DNA of 64,000 bases from the NCBI RefSeq assembly GCF_902459535.1, contig NZ_LR699554.1, positions 868,001-932,000 of the forward strand, in the 5' to 3' direction. This document shows positions 33,969 through 43,556 of this stretch, piece after piece. The stretch is from Paraburkholderia dioscoreae. Its GTDB lineage: Bacteria > Pseudomonadota > Gammaproteobacteria > Burkholderiales > Burkholderiaceae. Within the stretch, counting starts at the first letter, position 1, and each line of letters begins with the position of its first letter. A program made the translations under genes and the position numbers. Under the pieces are notes generated by a model. The model did no database searches. It was not told the origin of the DNA and saw only the letters and a list, made by a program, of their open reading frames with translations.

Positions 33969-35087
33969 GTGACGAATCTCGCCCAAACGCCGCTCGCCGA
34001 GCGTCTTCGCTCGCTCGTCGATACCGTGCAGCACAATGAGCGCACGCTACGCCGCTTCCAGAACGTGGAACTACGGTTGATCGGCGCGCAGGACTTCGCG
34101 TCCTTTCTCGACACGCTATTCAGTCAGTTGCCGCGGGAATTCTCGCTGGCGGGCGTGACGCTCTGGCTCGACGACCGCGCGCCGATGCTGCGTGAACTGC
34201 TCGAACCGGTCGCCTTGCTGGCACTCGATCAGCCCCGCTTGCGAACTTCGCGCGAAGGCGGCCTTGCGGCACAAGGTCTGTGCGAAGACGGCCGGCCGTG
34301 GCTCGGCACACTGCGCGAACTGAACGACACCGTGCGGCGCGCTTTCTTCGGTGATGCGGAAGATGTGCCGGCAAGTGCGATCCTGCTGCCGCTTGCCTCC
34401 GGCGATACGATCAGCGGCTATCTCTGGCTCGGCAGTGACGACGCGGCGCGGTTCGGTCAAGGCATGGCCACCGACATTCTGGAGCGCTTCGCGAGCATCG
34501 TGACAGCGAGCCTCGACAATGTCGCGCATCGCGAGCGGCTCAAGCAACTGGGCATGACCGATTCGTTGACAGGCCTCGCCAATCGCCGCTATTTCGACGA
34601 GCGGCTGCGCGAGGAAGTCATGCGCGCCGTCCGCTATCGCATGCCGGTGGCATGTCTTTTCATCGATATCGACAGCTTCAAGCGGATCAACGACACCTAC
34701 GGCCATCAGACCGGCGACCGCGCGCTGGCGGCGGTGGCGGCTTGTGTGCGGCAGCAGGTGCGTCTGGGCGATACCGTGGCGCGTTACGGCGGCGAGGAAT
34801 TTGCCGCGCTGCTGCAAGGCGACCGGGCCGACGCGCTCACCGTCGCCGAGCGCGTGCGGCTGGCGGTCGAAAGGCTGGCTTTGCAGGACGATCATGGCGA
34901 ACGCATCGCCTTGACGGTGTCGATCGGCGTGGCGTCGCGGATGGTCAGTGGCACGCCGACCGAAGCCGCCACGTTAGGCGGCGCGATCATGGAGGAAGCC
35001 GATCGCGCGATGTACCAGGCCAAACGCAACGGCCGTAATCGCATCGAAGCGCTGGTGAGCGCAAGCGGCGATCACACGGCCGGTTGA
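33969..35087 (+). CDS. Diguanylate cyclase with N-terminal DUF484/GAF-like domain
   Basis: 372 residues. The N-terminal part (about 10-190) resembles DUF484/GAF sensor domains (FQNVELRLIGAQDFASFLDTLF). The GGDEF domain covers about 205-360: DSLTGLANRRYFDERL, FIDIDSFKRINDTYGHQTGD, and the active loop ARYGGEEFAALL. RLGD, five residues before GGEEF, is a complete RxxD inhibitory site, so product feedback by c-di-GMP is likely. It should make c-di-GMP in the cytosol, and could influence the EPS locus or motility genes in the same window. GTG start with a weak ribosome binding site. Confidence 0.9.
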   Translation: MTNLAQTPLAERLRSLVDTVQHNERTLRRFQNVELRLIGAQDFASFLDTLFSQLPREFSLAGVTLWLDDRAPMLRELLEPVALLALDQPRLRTSREGGLAAQGLCEDGRPWLGTLRELNDTVRRAFFGDAEDVPASAILLPLASGDTISGYLWLGSDDAARFGQGMATDILERFASIVTASLDNVAHRERLKQLGMTDSLTGLANRRYFDERLREEVMRAVRYRMPVACLFIDIDSFKRINDTYGHQTGDRALAAVAACVRQQVRLGDTVARYGGEEFAALLQGDRADALTVAERVRLAVERLALQDDHGERIALTVSIGVASRMVSGTPTEAATLGGAIMEEADRAMYQAKRNGRNRIEALVSASGDHTAG

Positions 35088-35116
35088 GCGGCGCGTGCTG
35101 CGGGAATTCGCCGCAT

Positions 35117-36850
35117 TCAGATCGCCGGCGCATCCGGCGGCACGCCGAGCAACTGCAGCGCTCCGCCCGTCACGCCGCTGAACACCGGGCCGGCCACCGT
35201 TCCGCCGTAGAACGCCTTACCCGCCGGGTCGTCGATCATCACCGCGACGATCAGCCGTGGGTCGCTCATCGGCGCCATGCCGACGAACAGCGCACGGTAG
35301 CGGTTCTTCGCGTAAGTCGCGCCGACCTGTTTGCGCGCCGTGCCGGTCTTGCCGCCGATCCGGTAGCCTTCCACCGTTGCCGCGCGCCCGGTGCCACCCA
35401 CGCCGGTCGCCATTTCCAGCATTGAGCGGATGGCGCGCGCGGTGGCCGGCGTCGTGACCGCATGACCCGCGTCCGCGGATTGCTCGACGTTACCCGCCCC
35501 GCTGCGCAACAGACTGACGCGATGCATCGTGCCGTCGCCGGCATAGGCCGTGTAGACCTGTGCGATCTGCAATAGCGACGTGGAGAGCCCATAGCCATAC
35601 GCCATGGTGGCCTGTTCGATCGGCCGCCAGCGTTTATACGGCCGCACCTTGCCCGACGCTACGCCCGGAAAGGTCAGCTCGGGGCGCAGACCGAGCCCGT
35701 ATTCCTGATACTTGGTCCAGATCTTTTCGGCCGGCAGATTCAGCGCGAGCTTGGCGAGCGCGATATTGCTCGACTTCTGCACCGCTTCGGCGACGCTCAT
35801 CGCGCCGTGATTCGAGGTGTCGTGAATCACGGCCGGGCCGATCCTGTACCAGCCGGGCGCGGTGTCGATAATGCTCTGCGGCCGCACCTTGCCCTCGTCG
35901 ATCGACAGTGCGACGACCACCGGCTTGATGGTCGAACCCGGCTCGAAAGTGTCGACCACCGCGCGGTTGCGCAGTTGGCGGCCGGTCAGGCGGGCGCGGT
36001 CGTTCGGATCGAAGCTCGGGTAGTTGGCGAGCGCCAGGATTTCGCCGTTGCGGGCATCGAGCACCACCACGCTGCCGGCTTCGGCGTGATGTCGGGCAAC
36101 AGCCTCCTTCAGTTGCGCGTAAGCGAGCTGCTGAATCCGCCGGTCGATCGTCAGGTGGATAGTTTCGCCGTTCTGCGCGGGCACCAGCGGCCGGGTCTCG
36201 GACACCACGCGCCCCAGACGGTCGCGGATCACTTCGCGCTGGCCGGGCACGCCGAGCAGTTGTTCATTGGCGGCGAGTTCGATACCTTCCTGGCCGTTGT
36301 CCTCGATATCCGTGAAACCGACCACGTGTGCCGCGGATTCGCCTTCGGGATAAAAGCGCTTCGAATCCGCGATCTGCGTGATGCCGGCAAGGCCCAGTTT
36401 GGACAGATGCCCGGCGGTCTCCGCGTCCACCTGGCGCTTGAGCAGGACGAAGGTCTTGTCGCCGTTCAGACGCCTGCGCAACTCCGCCAGCGGCAGATCG
36501 AGCAGCCTGGAGAGCGGCGCGACCGCGGCTTCGTCGATCAGCTTGGGCGAGGCCCAGATTTCGTAGGTCGCAAGGCTGACGGCGAGCATCGAGCCGTTGC
36601 GATCGACAATCCGCCCGCGTGTCGCGTCGAGTTCGATGGTGCGTTGGTAGCGCTTCTGGCCCTGATCGACGTAGAAATCCTGGTTCACCACCTGCACCCA
36701 GAACGCGCGCCCCGTCAGCGAGGCGAACGCGCCGAACACCAGCAGGACGATGAATTTCGAACGCCACATCGGCAGGCGCGCGGCCAGCAACTGGTTCTTC
36801 GCGACGGGCGCGTAGGGGTCGTGAGATTGCGATTTCTTCTTCTGGATCAT
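35117..36850 (-). CDS. Peptidoglycan D,D-transpeptidase, FtsI/PBP3-type paralogue
   Basis: 577 residues from the ATG at MIQKKKSQ; the longer frame upstream is not membrane-like. One membrane segment near residues 32-52 (FIVLLVFGAFASLTGRAFWVQVV) is followed by the dimerisation domain (RGRIVDRNGSMLAVS) and the transpeptidase domain. Catalytic motifs: Ser in FEPGSTIKP (about residue 302), SSN in VQKSSNIAL, and KTG in GGKTGTARK. It cross-links septal peptidoglycan in the periplasm. It is outside the dcw division cluster, so it is a second FtsI-like enzyme or specialised paralogue. Confidence 0.9.
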   Translation of the reverse strand: MIQKKKSQSHDPYAPVAKNQLLAARLPMWRSKFIVLLVFGAFASLTGRAFWVQVVNQDFYVDQGQKRYQRTIELDATRGRIVDRNGSMLAVSLATYEIWASPKLIDEAAVAPLSRLLDLPLAELRRRLNGDKTFVLLKRQVDAETAGHLSKLGLAGITQIADSKRFYPEGESAAHVVGFTDIEDNGQEGIELAANEQLLGVPGQREVIRDRLGRVVSETRPLVPAQNGETIHLTIDRRIQQLAYAQLKEAVARHHAEAGSVVVLDARNGEILALANYPSFDPNDRARLTGRQLRNRAVVDTFEPGSTIKPVVVALSIDEGKVRPQSIIDTAPGWYRIGPAVIHDTSNHGAMSVAEAVQKSSNIALAKLALNLPAEKIWTKYQEYGLGLRPELTFPGVASGKVRPYKRWRPIEQATMAYGYGLSTSLLQIAQVYTAYAGDGTMHRVSLLRSGAGNVEQSADAGHAVTTPATARAIRSMLEMATGVGGTGRAATVEGYRIGGKTGTARKQVGATYAKNRYRALFVGMAPMSDPRLIVAVMIDDPAGKAFYGGTVAGPVFSGVTGGALQLLGVPPDAPAI

Positions 36851-37231
36851 TAGGGGCGGATAACGAACAGCTCGATTAACTTGCGCCGCCCGAATCGGCG
36901 GCGGCGAATGCCTTCCTGAAGTGCCGGCGAAATCGCTCGGCCGGCGCCACGACATGGCTGGGCGCGTCGAGCGTGGCCGCACGTCGCGGCCGATCGCCAG
37001 GAAGGCCGGCTCAATTGTAATGAGAACGTAATCCGTATGGGAGATCCGCGCAAGTGGGGCGTGACCGGGTAGGGCTTCGCGCACCGTGTCGCCGCCGGGC
37101 GCGTCCGGGAACTCGCCGACGCCAAATCTGGCTCTACGCGGCGGCGCTCCGGGGTGAGGTAAGCATTCGCCGCGCAAGGCGGCACCACGTCGACCATGAG
37201 TGGCCGAAGATGGGCGAGCCGCGTACGGGCA

Positions 37232-37275
37232 TAAAAAAACCGCGCGGACTTGAAAAATCCGCGCGGCTCTTTCGT
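37232..37275 (-). terminator. Intrinsic terminator of chemoreceptor gene
   Basis: Stem CCGCGCGGA / TCCGCGCGG with a 9-nt loop. On the minus strand it is followed by seven T, so it ends transcription coming from the chemoreceptor gene. Confidence 0.88.
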
Positions 37276-37312
37276 TCGATTAATGCGTCGACTCCGACGC
37301 GGCGTGTTAAAG

Positions 37313-37345
37313 AGGCGCTCTCTGCCTGTTGAGCGCCTTCTTTTT
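37313..37345 (+). terminator. Second hairpin with T tract
   Basis: AGGCGCTC, 10-nt loop, GAGCGCCT, followed by TCTTTTTT on the plus strand. It may block read-through toward the chemoreceptor gene from the left. Confidence 0.6.
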
Positions 37346-37388
37346 TGGGTGACTGATTGCGTCGGTTGCGGGTGGTGGTTCGAAACCG

Positions 37389-38930
37389 TCAGGCCGGCAG
37401 CGCGAAGCTCGAGATCGCTTCGCGCAGCACTCCCACCTGATCCTTCAGCGAATGCGCCGCGGCCGCGGCCTGCTCGACCAGCGCCGCATTCTGCTGCGTG
37501 ACCTGATCCATTTCGCCGACCGCCCGATTGACCTGCTCGATGCCCGCGCTCTGTTCGCGCGAGGCGTTGCTGATCTCTTCGAGGATCTCGTTCACGCGCC
37601 GCACCGACTGCACGATCTCGCCCATCGTCGAACCCGCGTTGGCGACCAGCGACGCGCCGGCTTCGACCGTATGCGTCGAAGTCTCGATCAAGGCCTTGAT
37701 TTCCTTCGCCGCCGTGGCCGAGCGTTGCGCGAGGCTGCGCACTTCGGCTGCGACCACCGCGAAGCCGCGACCCTGTTCGCCCGCGCGGGCCGCTTCCACG
37801 GCTGCGTTGAGCGCGAGAATGTTGGTCTGGAAGGCGATGCCGTCGATCACGCCGATGATGTCGCCGATCTGCCGCGAACTGGTAGTGATCTCGCCCATCG
37901 TGCGCACCACGTCGTCGACCACGCGGCTGCCGCGCGTGGCGACGTCCGCGGCCTGGCCGGCGAGGTGGGCGGCCTGCTGCGCACTGTCCGCGTTCTGCTT
38001 CACGTTGACCGTCATCTGGTCCATGCTCGAAGCCGTTTCGACGAGCGCGGCGGCCTGCTCTTCAGTGCGCTGCGAGAGATCCGTGTTGCCGGCGGCGATT
38101 TCCGTCGCGCCGATATTGATGTTTTCCGTGCCGAGACGCACGCGCGACACGGTTTCGACGAGGCCGGCCTGCATCGTCTGAAGCGCGTGCAGCAGGCTGC
38201 CGGCGCTGTCCGGCCGCACCGGCACGCGCGTGGCGAGATTGCCACCCGCCATTAACTGCGCGTGTTCCACGGCCGCTTCGAGATCGCCGCCGAGCGAGCG
38301 GCGAATGCTGCGCAGCACCAGCAGCATGACGACGGTGGCGATCGCGCCGAGCGTGACGGTGATGACGAGCCAGCGCAGCAGACTGGCGTAGAACTCGCTT
38401 TGCACGTCGTCCATATACATGCCGGTGACGATATACCAGTCCCACGGCGCGAAGTGCAGCGCGTAGCTGGTTTTGGCCACCGGCTTATCGTTGCCCGGCT
38501 TGGCCCACAGATAGTCGATGAAACCGCCGCCTTCGCGATTGCCCGCGGTGACGATATCGGTGAACAGATGGTTGCCCGCCGGATCGGTGAACTGCCCAAG
38601 GTTCTTGCCGACCATTTCCGGCTTGAACGGATGCATCAACATGACCGGCTGCGAGTCGTTGACGGAGATGTAGCCGTCCTTGCCGTAGCGCATGGCCGCC
38701 AGCGTCGCGAGCGCCTGCTTTCTGGCTTCGTCTTCAGTGATTGTGTGCTGCTGCGCGAGCGTGTAGTAGCGGCCGACGATGTGGTTGGCCTGGTCGATCA
38801 GCGATTGCAGCTGATCGCGGCGATCCGAAATCATCGAGGCGCGGTTTTGCCATGCGCCGAAGCCGCCGATCAGGATCAGGCCGATCCAGAGGACGCCGAT
38901 CATCGAGGCCAGTTTCTTGTTCAAAGTCAT
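37389..38930 (-). CDS. Methyl-accepting chemotaxis protein with Cache domain
   Basis: 513 residues from MTLNKKLA. TM1 at about 8-28, periplasmic sCache_2-type ligand domain at about 30-185 (RYGKDGYISVNDSQPVMLMHPFKPEMVGKN and FAPWDWYIVTGMYMDDV), TM2 at about 186-208, HAMP and then the cytoplasmic signalling domain. The hairpin tip reads IDGIAFQTNILALNAAVEAARAGEQGRGFAVVA, which contacts CheA/CheW. No CheR-binding pentapeptide is seen at the C-terminus. Single Cache receptors of this type often sense small organic acids. A terminator follows. Confidence 0.95.
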   Translation of the reverse strand: MTLNKKLASMIGVLWIGLILIGGFGAWQNRASMISDRRDQLQSLIDQANHIVGRYYTLAQQHTITEDEARKQALATLAAMRYGKDGYISVNDSQPVMLMHPFKPEMVGKNLGQFTDPAGNHLFTDIVTAGNREGGGFIDYLWAKPGNDKPVAKTSYALHFAPWDWYIVTGMYMDDVQSEFYASLLRWLVITVTLGAIATVVMLLVLRSIRRSLGGDLEAAVEHAQLMAGGNLATRVPVRPDSAGSLLHALQTMQAGLVETVSRVRLGTENINIGATEIAAGNTDLSQRTEEQAAALVETASSMDQMTVNVKQNADSAQQAAHLAGQAADVATRGSRVVDDVVRTMGEITTSSRQIGDIIGVIDGIAFQTNILALNAAVEAARAGEQGRGFAVVAAEVRSLAQRSATAAKEIKALIETSTHTVEAGASLVANAGSTMGEIVQSVRRVNEILEEISNASREQSAGIEQVNRAVGEMDQVTQQNAALVEQAAAAAHSLKDQVGVLREAISSFALPA

Positions 38931-39537
38931 AGCGGTTTTTTGCTTTCGCACAGTGTCGGTCAGGATTGGGTTCGCTTGCGGCGAATGGCTTGTCGCTGAC
39001 TGTGTTTACGGCGCGGCTTCAGGGACTCCACAGGCAGGGGAAACCCGCTGTCGGAGATTTTTATTTGTCTGACTAAAAGGGTTTTTTACGGCCAGTATGG
39101 CATTTTCATGCTTGATTCGAAGGGATTATTTTATTTTGTATTGATTCAATCCGGCTTTCCCTGTACTGCCGTTTAAAAATGCCGGTGCTTGCGAATCGAG
39201 ATTAATAATCGGGGCATTCCATAAATGAAGGCCGGATATTAAAAGCCTCAAGATCGCCACAATTGGCTTGCGACCCAACTGCACGAATCCACTGCCTACC
39301 TGCAACACAGCAAGCAGTTGCGTCAAGATTCCACAAAATGCCAACAAAATACAAACGCCAGACGATGCATTACCCAGCTTGCAAAAAACGACACATTTTT
39401 CCACTTATCCGCAAATGGGGAAAAGCCGCCGTCGCGGGGAAGACGAATAAATAAAAATTCCGCTATAGTCGCCATTTTCCAGCCGCCAGTCGGGCAAAAG
39501 AAGAGCGCCAATAAGCCCGCCACCAGGAGTACAAATA
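38931..39537. other. Intergenic region upstream of phosphonate operon
   Basis: About 607 bp, the AT-richest gap in this half of the window (39050-39500). No supported gene: ORFs on both strands lack ribosome binding sites and bias. A TATAGT hexamer at 39464-39469, about 69 bp before the PEP mutase start, could be a -10 element. I see no convincing PhoB box. Confidence 0.5.
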
Positions 39538-41274
39538 ATGAACGCCCGCGAACCTGCCTTTATCTCCGCTTCCCGTAGCGCGCGCCTGCGCCAGATGCTT
39601 GTCAGCAACGAACTCGAATTCATGATGGAGGCCCATAACGGCCTGTCCGCGCGGATCGTCCGCGAAGCCGGTTTCAAGGCGATCTGGGGCTCGGGCCTCG
39701 CGATCTCCGCGCAATTCGGCGTGCGCGACAATAACGAAGCAAGCTGGACGCAAGTCGTCGACACGCTCGAATTCATGGCCGACGCGAGCGACCTGCCGAT
39801 CCTGCTCGACGGCGATACCGGCTACGGCAACTTCAACAACGTGCGCCGTCTCGTGCGCAAGCTCGAACAGCGCGGCATTGCCGGCGTGTGTATCGAAGAC
39901 AAGCAGTTTCCCAAGACCAACAGCTTCATCAACGGCGAAGCGCAACCGCTCGCCGATATGGATGAGTTCTGCGGCAAGATCAAAGCCGGTAAGGACTCGC
40001 AGTCGGACGAAAACTTTTCGATCGTCGCGCGGGTTGAAGCGTTGATCGCCGGCTGGGGCATGGACGAGGCGCTGCGTCGCGCGGAAGCCTACCGCCAGGC
40101 CGGCGCGGATGCGATCCTGATTCACAGCAAGCTCTCGCGTCCCGACGAAATTCTCGAGTTCGCGCGCGAATGGGCGGGCCGTGGTCCGCTCGTGATCGTG
40201 CCGACCAAGTACTACAGCACGCCCACCGAAGTTTTCCGCGAAGCCGGCATCAGCACCGTGATCTGGGCGAACCATCTGATTCGCGCGGCCACCTCGGCCA
40301 TGCAGGCCGTCGCCAAGGAAATCCATTCGAGCGAAACGCTCGTCAACGTGGAAGACAGCATCGCCGCCGTCAATGAAATTTTCCGTCTGCAGGATGCCGA
40401 CGAATATTCAGAAGCCGAAGACCGCTACCTGTCGAGCGGCCGAGCGGCCGGTTCCGCGGTCGTGCTCGCGGCAAGCCGCGGCAAGGGTCTCGAAGCCGTC
40501 ACCGAAGACCGTCCGAAAGTGATGCTGCCGATCGCCGGCAAGCCGCTGCTGCGCTGGCTCGTCGATGCATTCAAGAAGCAGGGCGTGAACGATATCACCG
40601 TGGTCGGCGGTTATCGCGCCGATGCGATCGACACGGCCGGCATCAAGCTGGTGGTCAACGAACAGCACGCGCAAACCGGCGAACTCGCGTCGCTCGCCTG
40701 CGCGGTCGACAAGCTGGCGGGCGACACGGTGATCTCGTACGGCGATCTGCTGTTCCGCAGCTATATCCTGCGCGATCTCGTGGAGAGCGAAGCGGCGTTC
40801 AGCGTGGTGGTCGATTCGTCGCTGACCGACGCGGAAAACGCCAGCGTGCGCGATTTCGCGTGGTGCTCGGCGGCCGACGACCGCGGTCTGTTCGGCAACA
40901 AGGTCGTGCTGCGTCACGTATCGAGCGGGCAGGACGCCAGCTCGGCCATCGCGTCGCAAACGCCGCATGGCCGCTGGGTCGGTCTGCTGAACGTGCGCGG
41001 CGATGGCCGCGAGCGTTTGCAGGCGGTCATGAGCCAGTTGCAGGCGCGCCCGGATTTCGCGTCGCTCGACATGCCCGCGTTGCTGAACGCGCTGATCGAA
41101 GCGGGTGAATCGATCGAAGTGCAATACGTGCACGGCCACTGGCGCGGCGTGAACGACCTCGAAGATTTCCGCCGTGCGGGCGACTTCGCGCATGCGCAGG
41201 CGCCGTTCGCGGCTGCGGCCGGCGGCTCGGCAAACAGCGCAGCGACGGGCGCAGCGAGCGGAGCCGCGCAATGA
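39538..41274 (+). CDS. Phosphoenolpyruvate mutase fused to nucleotidyltransferase
   Basis: 578 residues in two parts. Residues about 12-290 are PEP mutase (PepM/AepX): LLDGDTGYGNFNNVRRLVRKLE and the diagnostic EDKQFPKTNSF (EDKxxxKxNS). This enzyme turns PEP into phosphonopyruvate, making the C-P bond. Residues about 300-550 are a GT-A nucleotidyltransferase: VVLAASRGKGLEAVTEDRPKVMLPIAGKPLLRWLVD and ISYGDLLFRSYIL. By analogy to PntC-type proteins it would load CMP onto 2-aminoethylphosphonate. The alanine-rich tail is unstructured. ATGA overlap with the next gene. Confidence 0.93.
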   Translation: MNAREPAFISASRSARLRQMLVSNELEFMMEAHNGLSARIVREAGFKAIWGSGLAISAQFGVRDNNEASWTQVVDTLEFMADASDLPILLDGDTGYGNFNNVRRLVRKLEQRGIAGVCIEDKQFPKTNSFINGEAQPLADMDEFCGKIKAGKDSQSDENFSIVARVEALIAGWGMDEALRRAEAYRQAGADAILIHSKLSRPDEILEFAREWAGRGPLVIVPTKYYSTPTEVFREAGISTVIWANHLIRAATSAMQAVAKEIHSSETLVNVEDSIAAVNEIFRLQDADEYSEAEDRYLSSGRAAGSAVVLAASRGKGLEAVTEDRPKVMLPIAGKPLLRWLVDAFKKQGVNDITVVGGYRADAIDTAGIKLVVNEQHAQTGELASLACAVDKLAGDTVISYGDLLFRSYILRDLVESEAAFSVVVDSSLTDAENASVRDFAWCSAADDRGLFGNKVVLRHVSSGQDASSAIASQTPHGRWVGLLNVRGDGRERLQAVMSQLQARPDFASLDMPALLNALIEAGESIEVQYVHGHWRGVNDLEDFRRAGDFAHAQAPFAAAAGGSANSAATGAASGAAQ

Positions 41275-42434
41275 TCGAGGCTGCACAGTTTGTCGAGGCG
41301 GCGCGCGAGCGCGGCTTCGACTGGTATGCAGGCGTACCGTGTTCGTATCTCACGCCGTTCATCAACTACGTGTTGCAGGACGAGTCGCTGCATTACGTGT
41401 CGGCGGCCAATGAAGGCGACGCCGTCGCGTTGATCGCGGGCGTCACGCTCGGCGCGCGCAACGGCCGGCGCGGCATCACCATGATGCAGAACTCCGGGCT
41501 CGGCAATGCCGTGAGCCCGTTGACCTCGCTCACGTGGACCTTCCGCTTGCCGCAATTGCTGATCGTCACGTGGCGCGGCCAGCCCGGTGTCGCCGACGAA
41601 CCGCAGCACGCGTTGATGGGCCCAATCACGCCCGCGATGCTCGAGACAATGGAGATTCCGTGGGAAACCTTCCCGACCGAAGCCGACGCGATCGGCCCGG
41701 CTCTCGATCGCGCCATCGCGCATATGGATGAAACCGGCCGCCCTTATGCGCTGGTGATGCAGAAGGGCAGCGTGGCGCCGTATGAGTTGAAGGACAGCGG
41801 CGCGAGCGCGCGCCGCGTGCCTGTTACGCCGCAATCGCAGTTCACGAATGTGGCGGCGAGCGAGCTGGCTTCGCGTCACGACGCGCTGAACAAGGTGATC
41901 GCGCACACGCCGCTCGAATCGACGGTAGTGCTCGCGTCGACCGGATTTTGCGGGCGCGAACTCTACGCGATCGAGGACCGTCCGAACCAGTTGTACATGG
42001 TCGGCTCGATGGGTTGCGTGACGCCGTTCGCGCTGGGTCTTGCGCTCGCGCGTCCCGATCTGCACGTGGTCGCGCTCGACGGCGACGGCGCCGCGCTGAT
42101 GCGCATGGGCGCGTTCGCGACCATCGGCGCATACGGTCCGTCGAATCTCACGCACCTGCTGCTCGATAACGGCGCGCATGACTCCACCGGCGGCCAGGCG
42201 ACGGTGTCGTCGCAGGTTTCGTTTGCGGGCGTCGCTGCGGCGTGCGGTTATGCGTCGGCGGTCGAAAGCGACGACGCGAACGTGATCGACGCGCTGTTCG
42301 AAGCCGCGCCCCTCGACGGCCCGCGCTTCGCGCGTCTGGCCATTCGCGGCGGCACGCCCGACGGGCTGCCGCGTCCCACCATCACGCCGCCCGATGTGAA
42401 GACGCGTCTCATGCGCCACATCGGCGCCGCTTAA
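41271..42434 (+). CDS. Phosphonopyruvate decarboxylase
   Basis: 387 residues, a thiamine-diphosphate enzyme that decarboxylates phosphonopyruvate to phosphonoacetaldehyde, pulling the unfavourable mutase reaction forward. The N-terminal pyrimidine-binding part shows GVPCSYLTPFINYV and AANEGDAVALIAG, with the catalytic Glu. The TPP/Mg motif GDGAALMRMGAFATIG ends with HLLLDN (about residues 265-300). Translation is coupled to the mutase gene (ATGA) and the transaminase gene follows after 21 nt. Confidence 0.95.
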   Translation: MIEAAQFVEAARERGFDWYAGVPCSYLTPFINYVLQDESLHYVSAANEGDAVALIAGVTLGARNGRRGITMMQNSGLGNAVSPLTSLTWTFRLPQLLIVTWRGQPGVADEPQHALMGPITPAMLETMEIPWETFPTEADAIGPALDRAIAHMDETGRPYALVMQKGSVAPYELKDSGASARRVPVTPQSQFTNVAASELASRHDALNKVIAHTPLESTVVLASTGFCGRELYAIEDRPNQLYMVGSMGCVTPFALGLALARPDLHVVALDGDGAALMRMGAFATIGAYGPSNLTHLLLDNGAHDSTGGQATVSSQVSFAGVAAACGYASAVESDDANVIDALFEAAPLDGPRFARLAIRGGTPDGLPRPTITPPDVKTRLMRHIGAA

Positions 42435-42455
42435 AGTCAACGTCAAGGAGCGCCC

Positions 42456-43523
42456 ATGCTGCTGCTCAACCCCGGCCCGGTGACGCTCACCGAACGCGTT
42501 CGCAACAGCCTGTTGCAGACGGATTTGTGCCACCGCGAAAGCGAGTTTTTCGATTTACAGGAAGAGGCGCGCACGCGTCTCGTCGATCTTTACGGCCTCG
42601 ACGCCGGCGAATGGCAAGCCGTGCTGATGACCGGTTCCGGCACGGCGGCAGTTGAAAGCATGACCGCCGCGCTGGTGCCGCAGAACGGCAAGCTGCTCGT
42701 CGTGGAAAACGGCGTGTATGGCGAGCGCATTTCGCAGATCGCCGCGCAGTACGGCATTGCGCATGAATCGCTGAAGCACGAGTGGATGCAGGCGCCCGAC
42801 CTCGCGAAGATCGCCGCCCACCTCGACGCGGACAAGGCGTTCACGCACGTCGCCGTGATCCATCACGAAACCACGACCGGCCGCCTGAACGATCTGGCGG
42901 AACTCGGCGCGTTGTGTCGCGAACGGGGGCTGCGTCTGCTGGTGGACGGCGTCAGCAGTTTCGGCGCGGAAACGATCGATTTCGCCGACAGCAGTCTCGA
43001 CGCCGTGGCCGCCACGGCGAACAAGTGTCTGCATGGCGTGCCGGGCGCCTCGTTCGTGCTGGTACGCCGCGCCGCGCTCGCGCAGGCGGCGAGCCGCACG
43101 TACTACCTCGATCTCGGACGTCTCGCGCGTTTGCAGGATCAGCGCAACACGCCGTTTACGCCTTCGGTGCATGCGTACTACGCACTGGTCGAAGCGCTGC
43201 GCGAACTCGCCGACGAAGGCGGCTGGCGCGCGCGTCATGCGCGTTACGCGGCGCTCGCCGAACAGGCGCGGGCGGGTCTTGCCGAGCGCGGCATCGGCAG
43301 CGTGCTGCCGCCGGAGCAGTCGTCGGTGGTGTTGCGTGCGTATCGCTTGCCGGAAGGCATCGCATATCCGCAACTGCACGACGCGCTGAAGGCGCGCGGC
43401 TTCGTCATCTACGCGGGGCAAGGCGGCCTGTCGGCGGAACTGTTCCGCATCTCGACGATGGGCAACATTCACGCCGCCGACGTCGACCGTCTGTTGCAAG
43501 GCTTCAGCGAACTCATGCGCTGA
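42456..43523 (+). CDS. phnW: 2-aminoethylphosphonate:pyruvate transaminase
   Basis: 355 residues, class V (SgaA-type) PLP aminotransferase. The start LLLNPGPVTLTERVRNSLLQTDLCHRE, the middle MTGSGTAAVESM and the PLP-lysine segment VAATANKCLHGVPGASFV (about residue 188) match PhnW. In a pathway with PEP mutase and the decarboxylase it should run toward synthesis of 2-AEP from phosphonoacetaldehyde, although PhnW also works in degradation elsewhere. AAGGAG precedes the ATG. It ends the operon. Confidence 0.95.
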   Translation: MLLLNPGPVTLTERVRNSLLQTDLCHRESEFFDLQEEARTRLVDLYGLDAGEWQAVLMTGSGTAAVESMTAALVPQNGKLLVVENGVYGERISQIAAQYGIAHESLKHEWMQAPDLAKIAAHLDADKAFTHVAVIHHETTTGRLNDLAELGALCRERGLRLLVDGVSSFGAETIDFADSSLDAVAATANKCLHGVPGASFVLVRRAALAQAASRTYYLDLGRLARLQDQRNTPFTPSVHAYYALVEALRELADEGGWRARHARYAALAEQARAGLAERGIGSVLPPEQSSVVLRAYRLPEGIAYPQLHDALKARGFVIYAGQGGLSAELFRISTMGNIHAADVDRLLQGFSELMR

Positions 43524-43556
43524 TTCGCGTTTCCGGTTGCCGGCCGCGCAATGCGG

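Larger units (their letters stand above)
36851..37388. other. Intergenic region with two hairpin terminators
   Basis: About 538 bp. It holds the promoter side of the transpeptidase gene and two strong hairpins (37232-37275 and 37313-37345) that end transcription of the chemoreceptor gene. The remaining GC-rich DNA around 36900-37200 shows no ORF with a family match. Confidence 0.6.

Noticed and set aside
40914..42533. 539-residue minus-strand ORF across ppd
   Set aside because: Shadow of the phosphonate operon, which has coupled starts and clear family motifs on the plus strand.
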